DNA of 64,000 bases from Mercurialis annua (GCF_937616625.2 NC_065570.1:41423665-41487664), one strand, 5' to 3'. Positions 34,398 to 46,671 are shown, counted from the stretch's first letter. Numbers and translations are program-made. Notes: a model not told the origin generated them from the letters alone.

Positions 34398-36459
34398 CCC
34401 TCTCCTTCGTCAGCCTCCCAAGGTCAGCAATAAGGTCTCCTTTTTTGGAGTCACACTGTGCCACAAGCCCCATGCTCCGACTTCAGCTTCAGGTGGGCTT
34501 CTTCCATCGCTAGGTGATTATGCCGATACTGACGAAAAGCAAAGGCACCCCAACCAAAGGGAGAAACAATAAAGGATAGCAGATCAGCAAAAATAAAAAT
34601 AAATAATTACTCAAAGAAGAAATAAAAAGAAAAGTACCCTAAAAAAGGAAAGATGAATATCATCAGCAAGATCCTGATCCTTCTTCTCTAAAAAATAGTC
34701 AACATCTTAGGGCAAGCAGGACCCACAGATGATGTTCATCGCAATAGAAGGATGGCTCGTTGTAGCACTAGCTCCATACTTCTCAATTAGCAGGTCGACT
34801 TGGGAAACTTGCACATCTTTCTGAGGCTTGTTCATAGAAGGACCCTCTTCAGAAGGCTCTACACCTCCTTCAGTAGCAGGATATCTCCTCTTCAGGCTAG
34901 AAGAGGCAGAGGGAGAAGGAGTTTCGTCCTTCTTACTTTCATTGGTCGGTATCGTATCTTTTCCTTTGCCAGAATAGGTGGGGGGAGAAGGACGACGGAT
35001 GCTTTCAGAGTTCCCAAAGACAATACCCTTCAGAGAAACTCAAGCAGGAAGAGAAGGAGGAGGATCCACCTTCGACAAAGTAGGAGTAGAGGCAGCCACG
35101 GTGGACTTAAGAGTCGCTTGAGGCGCGGGCTCAGGAGGAGCATCCTCCTTCGGCACATTTGCCGAGTTCTCCTTCACTTGCTTTGCTTTAGCTTTCTCCT
35201 CCCTCCTCTTACGGGCGAGTGCATTAAAATTAGCCACTAATCCAAAAGAAAAAACATATATGATTAGCGAAGCCAAAAAACACAGGAAAAATAAAAACAT
35301 ATATCTCCATGGTACAAATAAGTACCATAAGGGTAAGAAAATTCAGAGTTAGACAAAGGAGAGTTAGGTTTGGGCGATGTCTCAATCTCTGCCACCTTCC
35401 TTTTGGATTTCTTCTTTGAATTAGCACCTTTCTTATCCTCGAAATCGGTAGCCCATCCCTAATATGCCTTGATCAAGTTCCTCACATGAAGAGGGGCGTA
35501 AATACGGAAGTGCTCAATATCCTCTTTATGTACCGAGTTTAGCTCTACCCTGTCAAGTTTCTTACTAGGATCCACCCATACATTCGGAATTTCACCAAAC
35601 CCATTCTCATATCAGGCAAAGGAAAACTCGTTTTTTCAAGTCTTTAAGGAATTGGGGAGACCTTTAAATAAACATCACCGAGGTTGGAGAAAACAAAATT
35701 CGTCTCCCGCCTTCTTTTGGAGAGTATTTACAAATTGAACCATATCATTGTTCAATTCTCTGTTATAATTCATCCCACATATAAAGAAGTTGCTCAAATG
35801 GCAATGTCCATTAGGATATAACTGGGCCACTAGAATCTCAAACGACTGAATACATCTTGAACGAACTTGCTAAGGGGAAGCCTCTGACCCGCCGCCATGT
35901 CTTGTTAAAAAATTACATGTTCGTTGGGATCCAAAGTTTGATCTATGGCACAGTTAGGACCTGGAAGCCTAACAGTGACCGAATGGGGTATCTCATACTT
36001 CCTCCGGATCCAGTCAAGGGCGCTATCTTTCAGCATACAAGTGAAATTAGTAAGAGGAATGGGTGGCTTCTTCTTATTAGTAACAGCTGAAGAGTGAGGT
36101 GGCCCATTTCGTTTCTTCTTCTTAGCTACAATGACCTCCTCCTCGAATTCATCTTCTTCTTCCTCTTCCTCATACTCATCCTCCTCAAAAAGGTCCACAC
36201 CATTGTTTTCCCTACCTACTGTATTAACGACCAGTAGAAATTCATCTAGACCCTATTTGACTGTTGTGGTCTTCGGCCTAGAGGCTTCCTCTTGGCTATC
36301 AGCCACAACCCTATTCTCTAACACCTTAATATCAAAATCTACACCAATGGTATAAGGAGAAACATAGGAGGCAGACCTATCCCTAGACCCCGTAGAAGGA
36401 GAAGATGGCATGATGGAAGCAAAACGAAGAAAGTACGTGAAAAAAGAGGTGCAACACAA
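34398..36459 (-). pseudogene. Antisense ORF of element T, N-terminal and middle part
   Basis: Read from about 36411 (MPSSPSTGSRDRSASY) leftward. After a stop, a frame at 36198-35905 has an acidic run, then Lys-rich sequence, then WIRRKYEIPHSVTVRLPGP. That motif resembles the start of the plant domain catalogued as 'putative gypsy type transposon' (EIP..V.VRLPGP), usually carried by Tat/Athila-lineage elements. Several stops follow (35905, and more between 35900 and 35520), and the middle part at 35300-35040 is a charged low-complexity stretch. It is not a host gene. Its antisense placement after integrase and before the polypurine tract fits Tat elements with an extra antisense ORF; the function of such proteins is not established. 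Confidence 0.65.
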
Positions 36460-36802
36460 AAATGAAAGAAAAAGCTAAGAGAAAAGAGAAATGAAACTTA
36501 CTTATCAAGCTAGAGAATTGTCATGAGAAAAATAGAACTTTTCTGAAGAAAATCTAGAGAATCAACACAAAAGACTCGTCCAAGGACTTCTGAAATCAAG
36601 AAGGAAAGATAAAAAGAGAGAAAATAAAAATAACAAATCATTTACCTCTTTTTATAGGAAAGGAGAGCGGTTATCCACTTAATTGCATGACAACACAGCA
36701 TAATTCCCAGATAAAACATTCATTGCAGAGATGAAAAGATGCAACTCTTTAACAAAAAGAACCGCCTAAAGTCTTTGACTGGCTAAACTTTGGGGGGACA
36801 TC
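36460..36802 (+). promoter_or_regulatory. Element T pre-LTR spacer and polypurine tract
   Basis: An A-rich non-coding stretch ends in GGGGGGA (36792-36798) four bases before the LTR start TGATACCG (36803). The purine run is on the plus strand, so element T reads left to right here, opposite to its antisense ORF. Confidence 0.75.
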
Positions 36803-37738
36803 TGATACCGATCTAAAAATATTTGAACCCCATGCTCCGCTTCTTTCGGGTTCGCTCTTTTTTATGATAGATTGCCCTTTCTGGTATCCTTAGTCTAATG
36901 AAGATGCTTCGTCAATAGGTCCAAAGATCGCCCTAATATTCAAACTGAAGAATTCAATACCAAACCCACTTACCTACTAACCGGATTTGTAGGGAAACGT
37001 GGCTTTAGGCAGATAGAAGATTGTGTGTTCAGACCATGATCTCCCGCCTAATAGCTGACCTTTGTAGGTCCTATAAATAGACGTTCCATGGTGCTTAAAG
37101 AGGTAATCATTCTTTTAGCCCAAAATACTTATACACTCATTTACCGACCAGATAACCCTGACTGACTTAAGCATCGGAGCGACTTTCAGGAAACCCAGCC
37201 TGAGGTCCTTTTGAGCTTATATTGTTACTTGTGCAGGAAATACTAAAGAGGCGACCTTGGAAGTTTTGACCTGTATAAATCCGGTTTAGGCTTTGTGCAT
37301 GTAATAAATCCAGACCAGCCAGACTTATGTTATTTGCTAGAAACCGCCAGGTTTAGATGTATGCTTAGGAGTACCTGCTACTTGCTTTGCATGACCAGTC
37401 CATATCGAGTCATATGTGAGTCTATTTGGTTACATGCTTTCAGACTTGTTTATTTCCAGTATTAACTACTATCGAATGTTGAGATGAGAATAAAACAAAT
37501 ATGTCTAGTAAATAAAACTGGTAACAGATAAGCCAATCACATGAGTCTCGGGGAGGTCCACGAACCCGGTCTTTTGGTTTGATGCACGATACTTAGCGGA
37601 GGCGAGTAAGGTGAGCTACTCGGTAGAAAAGGCATTTCCTAGTTGAACTAGGTGGTGACTCCATTGTTCAAACCATTTCCAGATCAAAGAAGTCAGCCAT
37701 AAGCCTGGGCGAGCGGCTTGCAAACCCTGCTCGGCTCA
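36803..37738 (+). mobile_element. Element T LTR (936 bp), preceded by PPT and followed by PBS
   Basis: Starts TGATACCG after a polypurine tract and ends GGCTCA before a primer-site-like sequence. TATA box CTATAAATAG at 37071-37080. Its 3' two-fifths matches copies at 3630-4106 and 59422-59622. With interior sequence of the right kind on both sides, it serves as a 3' LTR to the left and a 5' LTR to the right. Confidence 0.8.
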
Positions 37739-37741
37739 TAG

Positions 37742-37757
37742 TGGCGACTCCACTAGG
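37742..37757 (+). promoter_or_regulatory. Element T primer binding site, probably tRNA-Arg type
   Basis: TGGCGACTCCACTAGG lies three bases after the LTR. Tat/Ogre elements typically use a TGGCGACTCC site attributed to tRNA-Arg; I recall this rather than check it. A second gtg(g)actcca-like stretch occurs inside the LTR near 37651, so the exact site is an inference. Confidence 0.6.
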
Positions 37758-39301
37758 ATTAAAATCAACTGTTTTTAGAACATAAACATAAAGACATTTT
37801 CAGAATTATTTTCAAAAACGGTTGCTATGGACCTAAATCGCACGGCTTGCGCCTTATCGATCACCGGTGTTATTTTCCAAACATATTCGCACCTGTTGCA
37901 TTGCATTAGAATTTTCTCTCCTCACCCACTTTTTGGGAGTCCTTATCCAGCCCCGGTACTCATAGCCGCTCCAGCGTCCAGAACGTCTTAATTATGTGGA
38001 GTAGTATCGCTCATAGCCCAGTACATCGGTCGCTTGTACTCGTGATTGAGGAGACCTATCAAAGGTATATCAGTTTTTCGGAACCATAAACCGATTACTA
38101 ACAAAACCCATCGACTCAGTCCACATGTATTTCAGCCTAGACACTACCCTCTAGGAAAATACCCAACATAATGTTTGTATTTGAGGCAGGCTGTCAATGT
38201 AATGATTCAAAATCCATGTTTTTAAAAAACTACCATTTCAGTCCTAGTCTTAAGTCCGTCCTAACAAATTTTCATGTTTTCAAAACCAGATTTCCAAAAT
38301 AGCATGTTAGGCCGAACCTAAAATAATCAGATCTGATCAAGTAAAACTCCTTTACTTGATCATACCTCTAATAACAATTCTAGTGGAAACTACTTATGCT
38401 AGATTCAGCCACTAGGCTAAATCAATCTCCAGATTTTCAAAAAGGACTTCCACGTCCAATATACATGTTTATACTCCTTCTAGAAAGGGATATGAGTCAT
38501 TACATTGAAAAATGTCGTCTATCTGCCTTAGAATTGCTAGAAGAGAGCTTGCAGGCATACGTCGACTCTTGCATTGCGATGCAAAGGTCCAGACCAAAAC
38601 ACCTAGGTATCAAGCCTCGCCCAGAACACGTTTGTGGGAGAAATAAGGTTGGAAGGAACAATTTGTCTCCATGATATGAACTGTTTACTTGCTACATGCT
38701 ACATGCTATGTGTTCAAACTAACCTTGCATTTCATGCATATGCATCTCACACATCTAAAATTATAGAAATCATATAAGGTCCAGACCAAAACAACTAGGT
38801 ATCAAGCCTCGCTCAGAACACGTTTGTGGGAGAAATAAGGTTGGAAGGAACAATTTGTCTCCGTGATATGAACTGTTTACTTGCTACCTGCTACAAGCTA
38901 TCTATTCAAACTAACCTTGCATTTCATGCATATGCATCTCACGCATCCAAAATTATAGAAATCATATAGTAATCCCTTGTGGATCCATCCATATAGGAAA
39001 GATAGCTTTGAATAACACTCAGAAAGGCAAGGGTCCAGGGTATCGAAGCACTCAATCCAAACACCTCCGAGATGACATACCATGATGAAAAAGATCAGGC
39101 CGCAACCGAGGCCAAGATGGAAGGATTCTTTTGAGAAGGCGAGGGGACGATGAAGGAGATAGATCAGACGCCAGGACTCAAAATATCTCAAGACGTCCTT
39201 CAAGACCTGAAGGGAGAGGCGAAGGATGCCTCCTACAGGACCTACATGTCAAAGACCTGTTCGACAACACACCCAACGACCTGACCCTTGCATAGGATAC
39301 C
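37758..39301 (+). pseudogene. Element T leader and decayed gag region
   Basis: No intact gag. An open frame at 38396-38674 (92 residues) has no recognisable domain. A 192-bp tandem duplication (38586-38777 and 38778 to about 38967) includes its end. The region sits where Tat gag should be and must have lost most of it. Confidence 0.5.
38586..38967. repeat. 192-bp tandem duplication, two copies
   Basis: The unit starts 'ggtccagaccaaaaca' and ends 'atagaaatcatata'. The copies differ by about ten substitutions by eye, for example cacctaggtatc against aactaggtatc and catgctacatgctatg against cctgctacaagctatc. Confidence 0.9.
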
Positions 39302-40496
39302 ATGGTGGACCTGGAAAAATTCGTACTTAGGAATATTTTTTATTCATTCTATGAAACTGATGCAATGTCGGCATCCATTTATGAGGATGACGGCCTTTTT
39401 GCTTCCAAAGTCGATGATATAACCAGTAGTTATGCGCATTTGTGTGATGTCTTGCCTGACAAACATAATATTTTCAATGATCATCCCATATGCATATATG
39501 ACATTAGGTCTATAAAAACCGATATATTCAATATTGGTACAAAGGAATGTCCCAGAGAAATTTCCTTTTTCAGTAACCTTACCACTGAGGCGAGAAAGAG
39601 AGTTGAGCAAGTCATCCTAAAGAGAAAATTAGTATCTATGTGGTCTTACGACGACATGCCTGGGATCGACACAGAAATAGCAAAACACTATCTGCCCATG
39701 AAACCAGACGCGAAGGCGATAAAGCAAAAACTCCAGAGACTCAAACCCGAGTAGGCATCCTTAGTGAAAGATGAGGTGAAGAAACAGCTCGAAGAAAAGT
39801 TTCTAGAAATGGTCCAGTGTCTAGAATGGCTGGCAAACATAGTGCCATACCGAAGAAAGACGGCCGTATCAGGGTGTGTCTGGACTATCGAGATTTGAAC
39901 AAAGTAACGCCCAAAGACCACTTTCCACTACCTCACACAGATGTGTTAATCGATAGCGCAGCTACCAGTGCTATGTTCTCATTTATGGACGGGTTCTCTA
40001 GGTATAACCATATCATGATGGCCTTGATAGACATGATCAAGACAACCTTTATCATAGAATGGGGCACCTATTGCTATAAAGTAATGCCATTCGGGCTGAA
40101 GAACGCAAGAACCACATATATGGCAACTACCATTTTCCACGACACGATCCACAAAGAGGTCAACTTCTACGTCAATGACATGATGGTAAAATAACACACT
40201 GAGAAGAATCGGTGGGAAGCCCTCAAAAAATTCCTAGGAAGAGCCAAACGCTACAACCTAAGACTCAATCCAAAGAAGTACCTTTTTGGGGTGACCGAAG
40301 GAAAATTGCTTGAACACATAGTCGGAAAGCATAGATCAAGATCGACCCTGACAAAGTGAAGGCCATCCGTGAAATGTCAGTGACCAAGACCGAGACAGAA
40401 GTGAGAAGGTTCATCGGGAGATTGTAGTACATCAGTCGGTTCATTGCAAAATTGATGACGATTTGCGACCCAATTTTCAAATTGCTCAAGAAGGAC
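39302..40496 (+). pseudogene. Element T reverse transcriptase region, broken
   Basis: The frame from 39302 reaches WSYDDMPGIDTEIAKHYLPM, the usual start of Tat reverse transcriptase, and stops near 39754. After a frameshift RT continues at 39840-40194: PKKDGRIRVCLDYRDLNKVT, FSFMDGFSRYN, KVMPFGLKNA and YVNDMMVK. The catalytic YVDD is therefore YVND and the enzyme would be dead even without the frameshifts. A further in-frame remnant (RYNLRLNPKKYLFGV) leads to the point where the hAT MITE is inserted. The spelling of these motifs places it in the Tat lineage, not with the chromoviruses elsewhere in the window. Confidence 0.85.
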
Positions 40497-40695
40497 TAGG
40501 GGTGAGCAAGAACCGAAGAAAACCAAAAAACCGAACCAAACCGAACCAAACTTTGATGTTTGGTTCGGTTTTTAGGTGAAAACGGTTTGGTTCGGTTTCT
40601 ACTCTAGGTAAAGTTTGGTGTTCGGTGTTCGGTTTGGTTTGGGTGTTTTAAAAACCGAACCGACCGAAAAACCAAATTAACCAAACTTTAATATA

Positions 40696-40741
<46 letters not shown>

Positions 40742-41078
40742 AAAAATAATATACATATATACTTATATTTATATATATTTTATATTTATATCTTAATTAT
40801 TGTTGATATATGTGTTAATAATTGTTATTTAAACATATATAGAAGTTTATTATACCCTAATTATTTAATATTTCATTTAATTTTAATATAAAAAATTTAA
40901 AAAATATAAAAAATGGTGAAATTTGGTTTTAACCAAACCGAACCGTAACGAACCGAAATTTTTGGTTCGGTTTTCTCACCTCCAAGCTAAAAGTTCGGTT
41001 CGGTTCGGTTTGGGAATTTTTTAAACTGAAAAAACCAAAAAATTCCAACTGAACCGAACCGACTGATGCTCACCCCTA
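40497..41078. mobile_element. hAT-type MITE (582 bp) with 8-bp TSD agaaggac
   Basis: Ends TAGGGGTGAGCA and TGCTCACCCCTA are exact inverted repeats, flanked by agaaggac at 40489-40496 and 41079-41086. Inside both ends lie tandem 'ggttcggttt'/'aaccgaacc' repeats in opposite orientation, and a (TA)n run at 40701-40738. Eight-base duplications and these ends are typical of plant hAT MITEs. It has no coding capacity and interrupts the Tat pol between RT and RNase H. Confidence 0.93.
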
Positions 41079-42599
41079 AGAAGGACCAACCAGTGGTCTG
41101 GAACGAACAATTCCAGATATCATTTGACAAGATAAGGGAATACCGAGTCAATCCACCCGTCTTGAGACCACCTAAAAACGGAAAGCCGTTGATCCTCTAT
41201 CTAGCCATGGAGACGAATTCCATTGGAGCAATGATGGCACAAGAAGACGCATTTGGTGTTGAACACGGGGCGTTTACTGCATGAGTAAGAAAACACGCCT
41301 TTTACTACCTGAGTAAGAAATTGTTGCCATACGATGAAAAATACTGGCCGGTAGAGAAGATGTGCCTAGCAGTCATATGGACCACTAAGAAATTAATGCA
41401 TTACTACCAGTCTTATCAAGTCCAAGTGACGTCAAAGATCGATCCTCTCAGACATCTTTATAAAGCGCCCAACTTAGATGGGAAATTGGCTAAATGGCTT
41501 ATCTTACTGACAGAGTTCGATATCCAGCACATAAGCAAAATGGTGATCAATGGCAGAGCTGTGGCTAAATTCTTGGCACAACACCTAGTGGAAAACGACA
41601 AACCATAGGATTTCAAATTACTAAATGAAGGGCTACCAGCCATCTAGGTCCAAGGATGGACAATTTATTTTGACGCAGCGGTCAACCAGAGAGGAGCAGG
41701 AGTAGGCATCCTCCTAATTACACCTAAAGAGGAACTCATACCTTTGGCTAAAAAACTCCATTTTAAGTTAACTAATAACATGACTAAGTACGAGGCCTGC
41801 ATCTGTGAACTAGAAGCTGTAAGAGCAATCAACACAAAGAATGTACAAATCTATGGAGACTCCATGCTGGTAGTATATCAAGTTAAAGGGGAATGGGAAG
41901 TTAGAGAGAAAAAGTGAAGGCTTACCATGACCAATTAACCAGCCTTATATTGGTATTCGAGAACGGAATTTTCACCCACCTCTTGAGGGAAGAAAATCAA
42001 CAGTTAGACGCTCTGGCAACACTAATGTATGTTTGGAAAAACCCCAAGCAGAGGAAGATGAAACAGTTAGTCATGGTAAGATCCAAAGGCCCATGCCATA
42101 CGACTGAAGAAAGTAATAAGCGTACAATTCGGACCGGAAGAAAAATCAAGGTTCTATGACGTGCAAAGGCTCATAGAAGAAAGAGAATACCCAGAAGACG
42201 CACATATTAAAGAGAAAGACAGTCTCAAAATCTTTTCCAGAAGTTTCCTCTCCCACACAGGAGTATTATATAGAAGATCCACATAAGGGGTGTTGCTCAA
42301 ATGCGTGGCCCAGGAAAAAACAACAGACATCATGGAAGAAGTCCATTCCGGGGTATGCGGACCTCAAATGAACGGTTATGTCTTAGCAAAGAAAATTATC
42401 CGCCAAGGGTACTACTGACCAACCATGGAATGATATTGCATCAAAATAGTGAGGCGCTGCACACAATGCCAGATGTACGGGAATATCCAATATGTTCCAT
42501 AGAGTGAATTGACTAGTCTATCAGCTCCAAGGCCATTCTCAGCATGGGGAATAGATATCATTGGCGAGATAAGGCCAACAGCATCGAACGGGCACAAAT
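41079..42599 (+). pseudogene. Element T RNase H, second RNase H-like domain and integrase N-terminus, broken
   Basis: After the MITE, pol resumes with LSFDKI-type RNase H sequence (PLILYLAMETNSIGAMMAQE), stops, then WPVEKMCLAVIWTTKKLMHY. Near 41655-41920 a second RNase H-like domain reads WTIYFDAAVNQRGAGVGILL and MTKYEACICELEA; two RNase H domains are a Tat-lineage trait. The integrase zinc finger (VHSGVCGPQMNGYVLAKKI ... CTQCQMYG) is at about 42340-42480 with stops, followed by WGIDIIGEIRPTASNGHKLL at 42540-42599. Sequence then jumps to a Copia-like LTR, so the rest of integrase is missing. Confidence 0.85.
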
Positions 42600-44570
42600 T
42601 GTTGGCGCAGCGGGACCCGCGGGTCCGAATCGTATATTTCAATTCAAAATTGAAATTCCAATAATCTGGATCCTAAAGTTGATCATATCTACAACAAATG
42701 GATCGTCGTATCATTTAGTAATTAAAGCACACATCTAGGAATCGTAAGAAGAATACCTATGTCGATTCTCCAACGATTCTTGTCGTCCCAAAAGTACGGC
42801 GACCTCAAGCTCGTCCACACGAGTGTGCGTCCGATTGAATCCTCGCTTTGAAGTAATCCGCAAGAGTTCCTCTTGCCGAGCAACCCAAATCTCAAACTCC
42901 CGCCGCGATTACGTCATCGCTCAGATGTATGAAAAACGTCGCCAAGTTGTTTCCCGTGATTGATGACTACTTGAACTCCTTCAAGTATCTTTCTCTCTCT
43001 AGAACTTGGTGATGTAGTGAGATGTTTCTTATGGTGTCTATTTTGCCTTAACATCCGTGAATTATATATAGGCTTGGAGGTTTAGTGTCCTTAAGACACA
43101 TGCATGGCAAGACAAGTGTTGCATATGTAGTTAAGGTATTGCCACCATGTGACACCTAGCTACATATGTGTCACTTGTGACATCATCTCCATGACATCAT
43201 CTCCATGATATCATCTTCATGACATGACATCACTATATTGCATCATCATTCCACTAATTTATGATTAGTGCTTTAAGTATCATTAATTACCCTAATTAAT
43301 TACTTAAGCCTTTTAATCATAAAAATTGGTTGAAATAGAATTAGGTTCCTACTAATTTATAACTCTTATAACTTAGTCCCTAATTAACTTGGATAAATAC
43401 AATTAGGTTCCTACTAATTTATAAATCTTACAAATTAGTTCCTAATTTATATATGTTTTTCATCTTAGATTAATTTTCGAGATATGCTAGTATCTATATA
43501 AAATTGATCTTTCGTAAACTCAATCGGTTGCACACTCTATTGTGTATGACTAATTAGGTTCACATCTCTATGGCAACGAGAATCATAAGAAACGCCTTTC
43601 TTATGTTAAATAATTAAATCCCATTTAATTATTAATTCTCGTAGATCGAGAGTGACGTCTAGAAATATATCACGACCCCAAAATAGAGATGAATGTTTCG
43701 ATGCATTTTTTGTGAACCAACGTTCATAATATCGTGCACCCAAAATTCCCTTCATCTAAGATTCCAATCTCGACTAGTGTCACTGTTAAGTCAAACACTG
43801 TTTGTCTTGATCATATGACCTTATCTCTCAGTTGTAATTCTTGATAAATATGACTTCCACTAGAAACAACTTTCTATGTAAGTCATATACACCTGCGCAG
43901 GTTTTGTCATCCATCAAGAACAATTCGAGATAGCATAGAATATTGTCTCTGTTCATCCATAGTGATGAATCTTTTCTAGGTTAAACCCCTATCTCCATAT
44001 ACAACTAATTAGAGCCATCACATCCCGCGGCCCTAACTCATGAAAGATCTAGGGTTAAAGAGTATCAAACTCTAATCACCTATATACAAGATAGTGTCAC
44101 CGCAAGTCAAAGGACATATGTACAATTATGAACTAGATGACATTAAATTAACTTTAATGAATTACCATGTATAAGCCATCTAGCGTCACTTGTTTGACTC
44201 ACTCAACACCTAAAGTGTCCACATGATTATTTTGATCCCCATCAAGTAGTATGAGACTCACTACTTCCTATAATTAACAACTCTTTACAAATCAGGAGAA
44301 TAAATAGAGGTGACAATCTTTCCGGGATAATGCAATGCCCTTATTCGCAGGACCCCATCGATCGTGAACGGTTATTTAGATCACTTGTATAATAGAATCT
44401 GTCACTCATATTCTTAACACCTTAAGAATAGATTCTATCACAATGTGATAAGGACAATACGTAATAAATGAACACTTAATTAATGAGACTCTTAGTTCAA
44501 ATAGAACATATATAACATAATCGAGCTATATATGTAAGAAATTAAGTGGAATATGTTATGATATATAACA
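42600..44570 (-). mobile_element. Copia-like LTR (about 1.9-2.0 kb), minus orientation, ends uncertain
   Basis: The plus-strand left end is TGTTGGCGCAG; the sense end would read CTGCGCCAACA. A TATATATA (43063-43070) in minus orientation precedes a leader-like stretch with 'ctctctctagaac', and the far end reads TGTTATATAT in sense. No coding sequence. The left flank is caaat and the right flank is taatc, so there is no target duplication. The sense start occurs twice, at 44517 and 44570, 53 bp apart. Assignment to Copia is by general resemblance. Confidence 0.6.
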
Positions 44571-46191
44571 TAATCGAGCTATAGAAAATGTCCCTCGATG
44601 GCAGAGAAAACACGAGGTAAATTGTCAATGAATGAATTGAAATTGACAATAGTTATAGTTGCATTGAAAGTCGAAAGACACTAATAGTGTAATACGAGGT
44701 GCAAACTATTTAAGACAATAAGAGATAATGTGATAGGAGTCAAGAGACACTACTTTCATAATACGATGTGTAAGATACGTACGAGTTGGAAGTCAATGAA
44801 AGTTGAATCTTTCACATAAGAAAAATATCATATAGAGATTATGTAAACAACAGTTAGTGGATTGTGAATCAGAGTAGCGCAGTGAAAGTGTGGAGGTTTG
44901 CAGAAATTACATGCATACTACATTATTGTGCTAGCAATCATACAAGGTATTGTCAAGAGTCTCAAACCTTAGAAATCTATTGGCTCAACCAAGTATGAGA
45001 CCAATATGAAGTGATTAACTCAGAAAGAGTACAAGTTAGAAATACTCACCTGGAGTATGTGTTAGATGTAGAGAAGCAAACAAAAGTTTGCGATTTCAGT
45101 ATTATTGATAAAATACTGAAATATGACGATAGATTGTGTGAACAAGACATGTATAGTCTGAGTGTCACTATAAAGTGTTCTGTTTTAGTACCACAAATAG
45201 GTAGTATAACATCATAGAAGTGTATCTATAGAACAATAAGAAAAGGATAATAGTAAAGTGTCAAAAGCACTAGTAAGTCAAACTGGAATGCCAGTGATTG
45301 TACTGATTTTGGCAACTATGTCAGAGCTAGAATGGAAATGAGAAGAGATGTTAAAGGAATGGTAGTCAAAATACCTAATTATAGGAAAGTTTTGATTCGA
45401 TATAAGTGATTCTGAACAGTATGATAAAGATCATACGTTCCATACTCTCAAACTTTGCAAATAACAGCAAGTCTACGAGAGTCTAAACAATAAAGATGAA
45501 GTCCGCAGACGACTAAAACTTGTAAAAAGTTCTAGATTAGTGAATAAACAATAGTATCGTTTGTTGCCCATAAGTAGCAAACGACTTAAAGGGGTAAACC
45601 CAATAGTAAAAGTATACACATCTCAAGTGTATAAAAGACTATGGAGTTAGGAAAACATAAGCGATGATAATAGAAACCCATAGAGTAATGCTAAGAGAAA
45701 GCATTTTGAGATCAAAGCAATTGATCTCCATTGTGTTAAGAGAAGTGCAGGAAAGAGAGATGATATGAGACATGAGTTGACAAAAATACAAATCATGTGT
45801 AGACATGCGATTGAATAGTGTCAGGATATACACTTTGTTGGCAGACGAAGGATATTGATGGAAAGAGGAAGCGTAATTGAAAGGTTAAGAGGAATACGAT
45901 AAAGAGTATAACCTATTTATAACGAAATGTGGAGTGTTAACTCCAAGTCATGATGAAACATGACATATAAGAATGTAGCTTGAACATGCAACCGATGAGC
46001 TATTGTCGTGATAAGTATTTCATGCTTCGTAAACGACTACTATAAGGATTGGGTTTAGAGCCTACCTAGTGGAGTTAAAATTATGCTACGTAAAGCATAA
46101 GGGTTGACGTATAAAAGGTTTGTACTAAGTCATTTGAGTATGTGGCTTTATATTTTAAATTCGAGGATGAATTTTTATAAGGAGGGGAGAA
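44571..46191 (+). mobile_element. R3 interior, 3' part, no coding capacity
   Basis: About 1.6 kb of purine-rich plus-strand sequence with no retroviral frame. The 68-residue frame at 45011-45217 has no domain. It ends with AAATTCGAGGATGAATTTTT and the polypurine tract, as in R1 and R2, so it is the 3' interior of a chromovirus-like element. Like R1 it lacks pol where pol should end. Its 5' part and 5' LTR are missing. Confidence 0.65.
46179..46191 (+). promoter_or_regulatory. R3 polypurine tract
   Basis: AAGGAGGGGAGAA directly before TGTAATACCCC (LTR start, 46192). This fixes R3 in plus orientation, opposite to R1, R2 and R4. Confidence 0.85.
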
Positions 46192-46669
46192 TGTAATACC
46201 CCGTAATTTTAAGTAATTAGAATATGCCATGAGGTCAAATTCGAGTAATCAAAATATTAAAAATAATAGTTTGAGGTTTCGAATATTAAGAAAAAATATT
46301 CGGAAAGACTATGTTTAATAGACAAAGGATAATAGTAAGATTTGACTATTTAAGGTTATTAAATTAAATAAAGGGAAGTGATTCAAGAAATTCGGAATAC
46401 ATAAATTAAATTTAAACGTAAATTTAATTTATACGTATCCGTAAAAGAGTATCGTAATAATATGAGTTTAAAATTTAAATCTTAATAGAGGGATATGAAC
46501 GTGATTAATAAAATAAAGAATACGACTAAACGTCGTAGATAAAATATATATTGATAATTAATATATCAATATACCACTCTAAATGAAGAGTTTAATATTT
46601 TGGATAAAGTCCCTAAATTAAAATGTCGGAACTCGGAAGTCTCGACAAGTAATTAAAGAATATAAGTTA

Positions 46670-46671
<2 letters not shown>

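Noticed and set aside
40497..41078. The 'ttcggttcggtttggtt' repeats as an independent satellite
   Set aside because: Exact terminal inverted repeats and an 8-bp target duplication show they are the inner part of a hAT MITE.
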